Shown here: in pieces, positions 42,783 to 50,284 of the stretch
How the letters are laid out: the number at the start of each line of letters is the position of its first letter
How positions within the stretch are numbered: position 1 is the stretch's first letter
Assembly: GCF_014384795.1 (NCBI RefSeq)
Contig: NZ_JACRSR010000002.1
Span: 124,001 to 188,000 of the forward strand
Direction: 5' to 3'
From: Gehongia tenuis
GTDB lineage: Bacteria; Bacillota; Clostridia; Christensenellales; NSJ-53
Length of the DNA stretch: 64,000 nt
The notes under the pieces: generated by a model
Seen by the model: the letters and a program-made list of their open reading frames with translations, nothing else
What the model was told of the DNA's origin: nothing
Database searches by the model: none
Made by a program: the position numbers and the translations under genes

Positions 42783-44134
42783 GACTTCCTCCCATTTTCT
42801 TTTTGTTTTTGTCTCTCCCTCGCCAGCGCCGCCTTGGCCATCTTGACGGACTGGACCAGATTGAGTTTAGCCGGGCAGGCATACGCGCAGCATCCGCATT
42901 CGATACAGTTGGCCGCACCATAGGTCCATGCCTTCTCGTAGTCCTGAATATCGGAATGGGAGGCGATATAAAGGGGCATAAGCCCCATGGGGCACACCGC
43001 CACACACCGTCCGCAGTGGATGCAGGTCACCCGCTCGTCCAGCTTGCGCATGCTCTCCGAAAAGAACAGCAGTCCGCTGCAGCCCTTGGTCACCGGCGTT
43101 TGCAGCGTGCTTTGCGCCTGGCCCATCATGGGGCCGCCGGAGATCACCTTGTAGAGCTCCTGGCTCAATCCGCCGCAAAGATCCAGCAAATGCTGAAAGG
43201 GAGTGCCGATGGGCACCCATAGATTGCTTGGCTTTTTCACCGCATCCCCGGATACGGACAACACCCGATGGGTCAGAGGTTTGCCCTCCACCACCGCCTG
43301 GGCGATAGCGTACATGGTGGAAACGTTCTGCACCACGATGCCCACATCCGCCGGCAGACCTCCCGCAGGCACCTTCCGTCCGGTCAGCGCATAGGCCAGC
43401 TGCTTTTCACCGCCCTGGGGGTATTTCACTTTAAGAGGCGCAATCTCCACGCCGTCGATCTTGCTGAACGCTTCGTCAATGATGCGGATGGCCTCCGGTT
43501 TGTTGTCCTCAATTCCCACGATAGCCCGGTCCACGCCCAGAATCTTCATGGTGATATTGACGCCCTCGACAATCAGGTCCTTGTACTCGATCATCGCCCG
43601 GTCATCCGCGGTGAGATAGGGTTCGCACTCCGCCGCGTTCACCAAAAGAACATCCACCTTTTTGTCCGGCGGCGGCGACAGCTTCACGTGGGTGGGGAAA
43701 GTGGCGCCTCCCATACCCACGATGCCCGCTTCCTTCACGATTTCCACAAGCTTCTCTTTGGAAAGGCTCTCCCAGTCGGAATGGGGCGTAAGGCTGGGGA
43801 AAACTTCGTCCAGCCCATCATTTTCAATGATCACCGTCTCGGCCTTGTGACCGGAGGGATGATCCCACAGCATCACGCTTTTTACCTTGCCCGATACGGA
43901 CGAATGGACATTGGCACTCACAAAACCTTGTGCCTCACCTATTTTTTCGCCCACCCGCACATGGTCGCCGGCTTTGACCAGCGCTTTGGCAGGAGCACCA
44001 ATGTGCTGGACCAAAGGGATATAGACAACCGGCGGAGCTTTGACGGTCTCAATCGGCAGTTCCGCCGTGTACTTTCCGTGCTTTTCATGATGCAACGGAA
44101 ATACGCCGCCCTTAAAGGAACGCGGCTTCAACAT
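42779..44134 (-). CDS. rnfC: Rnf complex NADH-binding subunit RnfC
   Basis: A 451-aa peripheral subunit that reduces NAD+. The N-terminal lipoyl-like domain is followed by the FMN/NADH fold (GMGGATFPTHVKLSPPPDK, LLVNAAECEPYLTADDR) and two 4Fe4S motifs, CIHCGRCVAVCPMG and CIECGCCAYACPAK. Full length for clostridial RnfC, which lacks the long repeats of the proteobacterial form. First gene of rnfCDGEAB; ATG 44134 preceded by AAGGTGAAGCG. Confidence 0.95.
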   Translation of the reverse strand: MLKPRSFKGGVFPLHHEKHGKYTAELPIETVKAPPVVYIPLVQHIGAPAKALVKAGDHVRVGEKIGEAQGFVSANVHSSVSGKVKSVMLWDHPSGHKAETVIIENDGLDEVFPSLTPHSDWESLSKEKLVEIVKEAGIVGMGGATFPTHVKLSPPPDKKVDVLLVNAAECEPYLTADDRAMIEYKDLIVEGVNITMKILGVDRAIVGIEDNKPEAIRIIDEAFSKIDGVEIAPLKVKYPQGGEKQLAYALTGRKVPAGGLPADVGIVVQNVSTMYAIAQAVVEGKPLTHRVLSVSGDAVKKPSNLWVPIGTPFQHLLDLCGGLSQELYKVISGGPMMGQAQSTLQTPVTKGCSGLLFFSESMRKLDERVTCIHCGRCVAVCPMGLMPLYIASHSDIQDYEKAWTYGAANCIECGCCAYACPAKLNLVQSVKMAKAALARERQKQKENGRKS

Positions 44135-44183
44135 CGCTTCACCTTCTCATTATAAATATGAAATAACCAAGGAAACACAAGGT

Positions 44184-44213
44184 ATTATACCATAGACCCC
44201 GACCCAAATACAA
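44184..44213 (-). promoter_or_regulatory. Probable promoter of rnfCDGEAB
   Basis: -10 TATAAT (44184-44189) within the palindrome GGTATAATACC; -35 TTGTAT (44208-44213) with 18-bp spacing, which is only a half match. It lies between the rex terminator and rnfC. Confidence 0.5.
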
Positions 44214-44237
44214 TATGCGCGAAGCAGGTAATTGCAT

Positions 44238-44271
44238 AAAAAAAGCCTCCACCTGTTGAAAGGTGAAGGCT
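44238..44271 (-). terminator. Terminator of rex
   Basis: 11-bp stem with one wobble (44244-44254 with 44261-44271), loop GTTGAA, T7 on the minus strand. It separates rex from the rnf operon. Confidence 0.86.
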
Positions 44272-44276
44272 CTTGT

Positions 44277-44918
44277 TCATTCCTTCTTTGCGGGATCCTC
44301 ATTGAGATGGTAAGTCAGGGTAAGCAGGCTGTCGCTGAGATGGAGGTTCTCCACGCAAACGTCCTGTTCCGGAAGGGATACATCCACCGGCGCAAAGTTC
44401 CAAATACCCTTGATGCCCGCCTCCGCCATCCTCTCGGCGATCTTACGGGCCACCGACTGGGGCGTGGTAATGATGCCGATGTCCACCTGATGCTCCCGAA
44501 CAAAAGCCTCCATCTTTTCCACCGGCCATACCAAAACCCCGTTGACGAAGGTCCCCACCGGCGGGGACTGGGTATCAAAAAGAGCGGCCACCGTAAAGCC
44601 TTCATCCTTGAAGTTTGTGTAGTTGGCCAGTGCCTGGCCCACATTGCCCGCGCCCACGATAATCACCTGGTAGTGCTTATGGAGGCCCAGGATGCCGGCG
44701 ATGGTATTCTTAAGGTCGGTCACATTGTAACCGTAACCCTGCTGACCGAAGCCCCCAAAACAATTAAAATCCTGACGGATCTGGGATGCCGTAAGCCCGG
44801 TATACCTTCCCAGCTTCTCGGAGGATATGCGCTCCACCCCGTTCTTCTCCAAGTCCACGAGGTAGCGGTAATAGCGCGGCATGCGGCGGATGACCGCATC
44901 GGATACCCGTGATCTCAC
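44277..44918 (-). CDS. rex: Redox-sensing transcriptional repressor Rex
   Basis: A 213-aa homodimeric repressor: an N-terminal winged-helix (residues 1-80; VSDAVIRRMPRYYRYL, GLTASQIRQDFNCFGGFGQQGYGY) and a C-terminal Rossmann NAD(H) domain (IIVGAGNVGQALANY, the GxGxxG fingerprint). It senses the NADH/NAD+ ratio and represses fermentation and redox genes. GTG start at 44918 with AAGGAGG eight bases upstream. Directly upstream of rnfCDGEAB with its own promoter and terminator. Confidence 0.95.
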   Translation of the reverse strand: MRSRVSDAVIRRMPRYYRYLVDLEKNGVERISSEKLGRYTGLTASQIRQDFNCFGGFGQQGYGYNVTDLKNTIAGILGLHKHYQVIIVGAGNVGQALANYTNFKDEGFTVAALFDTQSPPVGTFVNGVLVWPVEKMEAFVREHQVDIGIITTPQSVARKIAERMAEAGIKGIWNFAPVDVSLPEQDVCVENLHLSDSLLTLTYHLNEDPAKKE

Positions 44919-44953
44919 GATGGTTCCCTCCTTAAGTCCTATTCACAAATACT

Positions 44954-44982
44954 ATTATACTGGGAAAAGACGATTCGGACAA
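44954..44982 (-). promoter_or_regulatory. Promoter of rex
   Basis: -35 TTGTCC (44977-44982), 17-bp spacer, -10 TATAAT (44954-44959) on the minus strand. A TTGTGAA half-site follows the -10; without a second arm I do not call a Rex operator. Confidence 0.7.
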
Positions 44983-45023
44983 CAGAAAACGCAAAAATCG
45001 TTAAAATAAAAACGATCTGAAAT

Positions 45024-45052
45024 TTGACCCGTTCCGGCTTTTTGGGTACAAT
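45024..45052 (+). promoter_or_regulatory. Promoter of the ABC-F gene
   Basis: -35 TTGACC (45024-45029), 17-bp spacer, -10 TACAAT (45047-45052). It overlaps the beginning of the longest reading frame, which shows that translation starts later. Confidence 0.8.
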
Positions 45053-45092
45053 GGGCCCATACGATGTTTGCCGGGAAAGGAAGGCGCTCCCT

Positions 45093-46994
45093 TTGATCAT
45101 TCAACTGTCGGGCATAGAAAAATACTTCGGCGTGCAGCCTGTTTTACAGGGTGCCGATTTGATGATCCAAGAAAAACAGCGTCTGGGAATCGTGGGCGCC
45201 AACGGCGCGGGAAAGACCACGCTCATGCGCATCATGCTGGGCCTTGAGGGCGTGGACAAAGGCACGATTCATCAGCAAAAAGGCCTCCGGGTCGGCTATC
45301 TGCCCCAGCACAGCGACATGGAATCCACCAGCACCGTCTATGAGGAGATGCTTTCCGTATACGAGCCGGTTTTTGAGATGGAACGGCGGCTGGCCCAGAT
45401 GGAGGCGGAGATGGGCCAGCTTCATGACAGCGATCCCAAGGCCTACGCCCAGCTCACCGACGCCTACGACCGGATGCGCAAACGCTTTGAAGATATGGAC
45501 GGGTACGGGTACAACTCCAGCATCCAGGGCGTGCTGGCGGGTCTTGGTTTCCAGAAAAGCCAGTACGATCAGCCCGCCCATACCCTGAGCGGCGGGCAGA
45601 AGGCGCGGCTCTCCCTGGCCAAGCTGCTGGTGGGAAAACCGGACGTGCTCATGATGGACGAACCCACCAATCATCTCGATATCCGAACCACCCGATGGCT
45701 GGAGACCTATCTGCAGCGCTTTGAGGGCGCCCTGGTCATCATTTCCCACGACCGTTATTTTCTGGACACCCTCTGCGACAGCATCGCCGACGTGCATTTT
45801 GGTCGTATTCACACCTATCAGGGGAACTATTCCCAGTTCCGCGTGAAAAAGCAGGCTCAGCTGGAACAGCAGCAAAAAGAGTACGAACTCTACTGCCGGG
45901 AAGTGGAGCGGCAAAAAGAGATCATCGAAACGTACCGCTCCTTCAACCGGGAGAAGAGCATCAAGGCGGCCGAAAGCCGGGAAAAGGCTCTCGCCCGCAT
46001 GACCGTGGTGGAACGCCCGCCCCAGGATTTCAAGATTGCCTTTGAGTTTCCTCCCTGTCCCCCTTCCGGCCAGGACGTGCTCACGGCGCAGGATCTCGCC
46101 ATGGCCTTTGACGGCAAGACCGTCTTTGAAGGGCTGGGTTTCCGCATTCAGGCGGGAGACCGCATCGGTGTGATCGGTCCCAACGGCTCAGGAAAATCCA
46201 CGCTGATCAAAATTCTGGCAAAAAAGCTGCGGCCCACCCAGGGCGAACTCTTTTGGGGCGCGGGCGTAAAGCCAGCCTACTATGATCAGCAGCTGGCCCT
46301 GCTCGATGAAAACAAGACGCTGATGGATCAGATTTGGGATGCCCATCCGGCTCTTACGCAGACCCGCATCCGAAGTGCGCTGGCGGCCTTTGGCTTCGTC
46401 AAAGATGAGGTTTTCAAAACCATTTCCATGCTCAGCGGCGGCGAACAAAGCCGGGTGGCGCTGGTGGAGCTGCTGCTGAAGCCCGCCAACCTGCTGCTGC
46501 TGGACGAGCCTACCAACCATCTGGACATGGATGCCTGTCAAGCGTTGGAAAACGCGCTCATCGGGTACGAAGGTACGCTGATCACCATCTCCCACGACCG
46601 CTACTTTATCAACCGGATCGCCAACCGCATCTTTGAAATTAAGGACGGTCAGCTTCTGGAGGTTCTGGGCAATTACGACGATTACGCGGCCTATCAGCAG
46701 CGTCTCCAGGAGGAGGAAGCGTCGGAAAGCGTCGGCCCCACCAAGACCGCCCGTGTGAAGGCACAAAAGGCGCTGAGAGTGGAGCGGGAACAGCTCCGTC
46801 AGCAGAAAAAAGCGCTGGAACAGGTGGAAAACGACATCGCCGTTCTGGAAAAGGACATGGAAGGCTTGGCCGGGACTTTGTCCAGCGGCGCCCTTTCCGC
46901 CCAGGAATCCCTGGCGGCAGCGCAGCGATATGCGGCCATGGAGGAATCGCTGAATGAATTGATGGAGCGCTGGGAGGCTATGCAAAGCGAATAA
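45093..46994 (+). CDS. ABC-F family ATPase (ribosome-associated, YdiF/Uup-like)
   Basis: A 633-aa soluble protein with two ABC domains and no membrane part. Walker A: GANGAGKTT and GPNGSGKST; signatures: LSGGQKARL and LSGGEQSRV; Walker B: MMDEPTNHLD and LLDEPTNHLD. The linker is Lys/Glu-rich, and a C-terminal coiled coil follows (about residues 540-633), as in YdiF and Uup. ABC-F proteins bind the ribosomal E site and either protect from antibiotics or help stalled ribosomes; resistance cannot be inferred from sequence alone. Start is TTG 45093 with GGAAGG seven bases upstream; both the frame start (45024) and the first ATG (45051) lie inside the promoter. Confidence 0.9.
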   Translation: MIIQLSGIEKYFGVQPVLQGADLMIQEKQRLGIVGANGAGKTTLMRIMLGLEGVDKGTIHQQKGLRVGYLPQHSDMESTSTVYEEMLSVYEPVFEMERRLAQMEAEMGQLHDSDPKAYAQLTDAYDRMRKRFEDMDGYGYNSSIQGVLAGLGFQKSQYDQPAHTLSGGQKARLSLAKLLVGKPDVLMMDEPTNHLDIRTTRWLETYLQRFEGALVIISHDRYFLDTLCDSIADVHFGRIHTYQGNYSQFRVKKQAQLEQQQKEYELYCREVERQKEIIETYRSFNREKSIKAAESREKALARMTVVERPPQDFKIAFEFPPCPPSGQDVLTAQDLAMAFDGKTVFEGLGFRIQAGDRIGVIGPNGSGKSTLIKILAKKLRPTQGELFWGAGVKPAYYDQQLALLDENKTLMDQIWDAHPALTQTRIRSALAAFGFVKDEVFKTISMLSGGEQSRVALVELLLKPANLLLLDEPTNHLDMDACQALENALIGYEGTLITISHDRYFINRIANRIFEIKDGQLLEVLGNYDDYAAYQQRLQEEEASESVGPTKTARVKAQKALRVEREQLRQQKKALEQVENDIAVLEKDMEGLAGTLSSGALSAQESLAAAQRYAAMEESLNELMERWEAMQSE

Positions 46995-47022
46995 TATTTT
47001 AGACCGCCGAAAGGAGCGGATT

Positions 47023-47307
47023 ATGAACCGTATATTTTGCACACTTTATAAAAATCATAAAAGAGTGGCGGAAGCTTGTGTGCCCATGGATTTTCCCCTT
47101 CGGGAGGATACCATGGACAGCGTGATTGCCAAGCTGTGCTACGAACTGGATACGGAAAAGCCCATGATCATGGACAAACATTTCAATGAACTTCAAAATT
47201 TTTCGCAGACTCGATTCCGGGCCGATGATTTTATTGACAGCATCAAGTTTGACTACATGCTGCTGGAGATTTTGGAGGACGATAAAAAAAGGAAAAAGCA
47301 TTCTTAA
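47023..47307 (+). CDS. Small conserved protein of unknown function
   Basis: A 94-aa mixed-charge soluble protein opening MNRIFCTLYKNHKRV, with LCYELDTEKPMIMDKHFNELQNF in the middle and a Lys-rich tail. Proteins of this length with a similar KxHKxxE...HxxEL...F pattern occur in many clostridia, but I know no function. AAAGGAG lies eight bases upstream. It is 28 bases after the ABC-F gene, so it is probably on the same transcript. Confidence 0.65.
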   Translation: MNRIFCTLYKNHKRVAEACVPMDFPLREDTMDSVIAKLCYELDTEKPMIMDKHFNELQNFSQTRFRADDFIDSIKFDYMLLEILEDDKKRKKHS

Positions 47308-47362
47308 TATCTTCTCCTTTTTCGGGCAATACTAGGGGCAAACGAAAAAGGAGTTGATAAAT

Positions 47363-47584
47363 GTGACGACGCTATCCCTGATTTTGGTTATCATCGGTGC
47401 CATCAACTGGGGCCTCGTGGGGCTTTTTCAGTTTGACCTCGTGTCCTTCCTGTTCGGCGGTCAAACGGCACTGGTCAGCCGGATCATCTACACCATCATC
47501 GGTGCGGCCGGTCTTTGGAGCATCTCTTTGCTGTTTCGCAAGCACGAGCGCGAAGAGGACCGTGAGCCCGATCGGATTCAGTAA
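47363..47584 (+). CDS. DUF378 small membrane protein
   Basis: A 73-aa protein with two membrane helices, carrying the DUF378 signature LVIIGAINWGLVGLFQFDLVSFLFGG and SRIIYTIIGAAGLW, then a charged tail. Function unknown. A GTG at 47363 is taken as start: AAAAGGAG lies about nine bases upstream, whereas the TTG at 47354 touches it. The gene ends at a terminator, closing the ABC-F unit. Confidence 0.85.
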   Translation: MTTLSLILVIIGAINWGLVGLFQFDLVSFLFGGQTALVSRIIYTIIGAAGLWSISLLFRKHEREEDREPDRIQ

Positions 47585-47596
47585 CCTTTTTTCCCC

Positions 47597-47635
47597 AAGA
47601 CAACAAGCGTTGAGAAACGATTGTTGTCTTTTTTT
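47597..47635 (+). terminator. Terminator after the DUF378 gene
   Basis: Stem AAGACAACAA (47597-47606) with TTGTTGTCTT (47621-47630), a small inner CGTT/AACG helix, then a T-run. Confidence 0.88.
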
Positions 47636-47645
47636 ATAGCCGCTA

Positions 47646-47654
47646 TGGTATAAT
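47646..47654 (+). promoter_or_regulatory. Extended -10 promoter of the flavin reductase gene
   Basis: TGG followed by TATAAT (47649-47654), a TGn-extended -10, 24 bases before the start; no clear -35 at the right distance. Confidence 0.5.
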
Positions 47655-47677
47655 AAAACAAAAAGGAGGAATCTTCC

Positions 47678-48181
47678 ATGAGGGATTTAATCGATATTCA
47701 AAAATCGGAAGCCGTGCTGGAGCAGCTGCGCCATGGCGGCATTTTTTTCACCGTGGCCGAGAACGGCAGGCCCAACACCATGACCATTGGATGGGGCGGG
47801 TTTACCATCTTCTGGGGCAAGCCCGTGTTCATCGCACCCATTCGTCCCTCCCGGTATTCCCGTGAGATCGTGGACCGCACCGGCCGTTTCAATCTAAGCG
47901 TGCCTCAGGACGGCGTGATGACCAAGGAACTCGCCTATTGCGGCAGTCATTCGGGGCGGGACGGCGATAAATTTAAAGCCCTTCATCTGGCCACCCAGCC
48001 CGGGCAGGTGAACGATATTCCCATTCTCGCCGACTGCTCCTTCCACTATGAGTGCAAGGTGCTGCTGCGCCAGCCCACCGACATGTCCCCTCTGCCCGCT
48101 GATATCAAGGATCGATTCTATGCTGACGGCGACGATCACATCCTCTACTTCGGTGAAATTTTAAAAGCATACGCCCTTTAA
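47678..48181 (+). CDS. Flavin reductase-like / FMN-binding split-barrel protein
   Basis: A 167-aa cytosolic protein of the flavin reductase-like group (FlaRed). GGIFFTVAENGRPNTMTIGWGGFTIFWGKPV matches the FMN-binding sequence, then PIRPSRYSREIVDRTGRFNLSVP, and the His-rich CGSHSGRDGDKF loop. In clostridia such proteins reduce flavins or bind metals; the substrate is not clear. GGAGG upstream; own promoter and terminator. Confidence 0.88.
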   Translation: MRDLIDIQKSEAVLEQLRHGGIFFTVAENGRPNTMTIGWGGFTIFWGKPVFIAPIRPSRYSREIVDRTGRFNLSVPQDGVMTKELAYCGSHSGRDGDKFKALHLATQPGQVNDIPILADCSFHYECKVLLRQPTDMSPLPADIKDRFYADGDDHILYFGEILKAYAL

Positions 48182-48188
48182 CCGAAAA

Positions 48189-48215
48189 TGCCCCGGTTTT
48201 TACCGGGGTTTTTTT
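48189..48215 (+). terminator. Terminator of the flavin reductase gene
   Basis: Stem CCCCGGT (48191-48197) with ACCGGGG (48202-48208), loop of four T, then a T-run. Confidence 0.88.
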
Positions 48216-48280
48216 GTTATGCAGGAGAATGTTCCCATACGATCGAATCTCTTCCCAATATCAAAAAGGAGGCCGATATC

Positions 48281-50251
48281 ATGGAGCCCATCCGTCTCAA
48301 TGAGTTTTTAAACTATCGCTTCATCTCCGCCCTCGCCCTCGCCCCCGGCGGTGCCCACGCCGCCTTTGCCGTCTCGCAGAGCAACGATCAAAATGGTTAT
48401 GACAGCAATCTATGGCTGCTTTCCTTGAAGGAGGAGCGAGCCTTTCAGTTTACCGCCTCCGGCAAGGAGAAATCCTTTATTTGGGAGGACCGGGAGACCC
48501 TGCTGTTCCCTTCCGGCCGAAAGGATGAACCCCACGGAACCGTCTTTTTCCGCCAGCGTATCGGCGGCGGTGAGGCAACGGAGGCCTTCCGCCTGCCGGT
48601 GAAGGTTTCCGCCTTCCAGGGAATCGGAAAGGGGCGGTATCTCATCACCGCCCCTTTCCGGCAAAACCTTCCCGATCCCCTGGATTTTGAAGGCGAAGAG
48701 CGAAACGCCGTTTACAAGGCCATGGAAGCCGAAGAGGATTATGAGGTTTTGGACGAGCTTCCCTTCTGGGGCAACGGCAAAGGGTTCACCAACAAACGGC
48801 GCAGCCGCCTTTACCTCTATGATGAGACTATGGATAAGCTTTCCGCCATCAGCCCGCCCCTTATGAATGTGGAGGGAATCACGGTTGCCGAGGATTTAAC
48901 CCGGGCCCTCTATTTCGGCTGCGAATTCGACTCGGTGTGCGACCAGACCGCGGCGGTGCATGAGCTGAATCTTGAAAATCTCTCTGACCGGGTTCTTCTT
49001 CCCTCCGGCAGGCTCCACGTGGACGGCGCCTTCTATCTTGGCGGTGCCATCACCCTTTTGGCCACCGATCAAAAACGATACGGCACCAGTGAGAACACCG
49101 CCCTCTACCGGCTTCAGCCCGAGAACGGCGGCTGTGCGCTCATATTGGATCCGGACATGAGCTTTGGCAATTCCGTGGGCACGGACAGCCGCCTTTGGGG
49201 CGGAATCTCGGCCAAGGCCTCCTGCGATGCCCTGTACACCATCGTTACCGAGCAAAACGCTTCTCGTCTATACGTTTTTCGTGGCGGTGCCCTGCTTCCT
49301 CTTACCGCGTCCAAGGGCGCGGTGGACAGTTTTGATGTTGAGGGAGACCGCATCCTCTTCGTGGGCATGCGGGGGATGGGACTTGAGGAAATCTACGCAC
49401 TGGACGCCCGGACCGGTGAGGAAAAACGCCTTACCGATATCAACGACGCCCTGCGCGGCCGGTACGTGGGCGAGCCCGAGAAACTCTCCTTTACCAACAG
49501 CGACGGCCTGTCCATCGACGGCTGGGTCATTCGTCCCAAGGGTTACGATCCCAGCCAAACCTATCCCGCCATTTTGGACATTCACGGCGGCCCCAAGACC
49601 GTCTATGGCGAGGTTTTCGTCCATGAGATGCAGCACTGGGCGTCGGAGGGCTACTTTGTGCTCTTCTGCAATCCCCGGGGAAGTGACGGACGAGGCAATG
49701 CGTTTGCCGATCTTCGGGGGAAATACGGCAGTATCGATTACCGGGACATCCTGGAATTCACGGATCAGGCGCTGCAGCGTTATCCCGCCATTGATCCCGC
49801 CCGGCTGGGCGTGGCCGGCGGCTCCTACGGCGGGTTCATGGTGAATTGGATCATAGGCCACACCGAGCGTTTTGCCGCAGCGGCCAGCCAGCGTTCCATC
49901 GCCAACTGGATGAGCAAGACGCTGACCACTGATATTGGTTATTATCATAATATGGACCAAATGGCGGCAACACCCTGGAACGGCGCCGATCGGATGTGGG
50001 ATTTCTCTCCCCTCAAATACGCCGACCGGGTCAAGACACCCACTCTCTTCATTCATTCGAACGAGGATTACCGCTGCTGGATGGCGGAAGGGCTTCAGAT
50101 GTTCACCGCCTTGAAGCTCCACGGCGTGCCCGCCCGGTTATGCCTCTTCAAGGGGGAAAACCACGAGCTTTCCCGCTCCGGCAAGCCCCAGCACCGGGTT
50201 CGCCGCCTTCAGGAGATGACCGAGTGGTTCAATCATTACCTTAAAGCGTAA
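48281..50251 (+). CDS. S9 family serine peptidase (acylaminoacyl/dipeptidyl peptidase-like)
   Basis: A 656-aa cytosolic peptidase: an N-terminal beta-propeller (to about residue 390) and a C-terminal alpha/beta-hydrolase domain. The catalytic Ser is in GVAGGSYGGFMVNW, the Asp in LFIHSNEDYRC and the His in FKGENHELSRSG. ILDIHGGPKTVYG is the oxyanion block. It cleaves short peptides. ATG 48281 has AAGGAGG before it; the frame extension lies over the preceding terminator. No signal peptide is present. Confidence 0.92.
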   Translation: MEPIRLNEFLNYRFISALALAPGGAHAAFAVSQSNDQNGYDSNLWLLSLKEERAFQFTASGKEKSFIWEDRETLLFPSGRKDEPHGTVFFRQRIGGGEATEAFRLPVKVSAFQGIGKGRYLITAPFRQNLPDPLDFEGEERNAVYKAMEAEEDYEVLDELPFWGNGKGFTNKRRSRLYLYDETMDKLSAISPPLMNVEGITVAEDLTRALYFGCEFDSVCDQTAAVHELNLENLSDRVLLPSGRLHVDGAFYLGGAITLLATDQKRYGTSENTALYRLQPENGGCALILDPDMSFGNSVGTDSRLWGGISAKASCDALYTIVTEQNASRLYVFRGGALLPLTASKGAVDSFDVEGDRILFVGMRGMGLEEIYALDARTGEEKRLTDINDALRGRYVGEPEKLSFTNSDGLSIDGWVIRPKGYDPSQTYPAILDIHGGPKTVYGEVFVHEMQHWASEGYFVLFCNPRGSDGRGNAFADLRGKYGSIDYRDILEFTDQALQRYPAIDPARLGVAGGSYGGFMVNWIIGHTERFAAAASQRSIANWMSKTLTTDIGYYHNMDQMAATPWNGADRMWDFSPLKYADRVKTPTLFIHSNEDYRCWMAEGLQMFTALKLHGVPARLCLFKGENHELSRSGKPQHRVRRLQEMTEWFNHYLKA

Positions 50252-50254
50252 AAG

Positions 50255-50284
50255 AAAAAGCCATGCCTCTGCATGGCTTTTTTT
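50255..50284. terminator. Bidirectional terminator between the S9 peptidase and the LarA-like operon
   Basis: 12-bp perfect stem (50255-50266 with 50271-50282), loop CTCT, A/T tracts on each side. The genes converge here. Confidence 0.9.

Noticed and set aside
44919..44953. TTGTGAA near the rex -10 as a Rex operator
   Set aside because: Only one arm is present; the second half of the inverted repeat does not follow. It stays a half-site.
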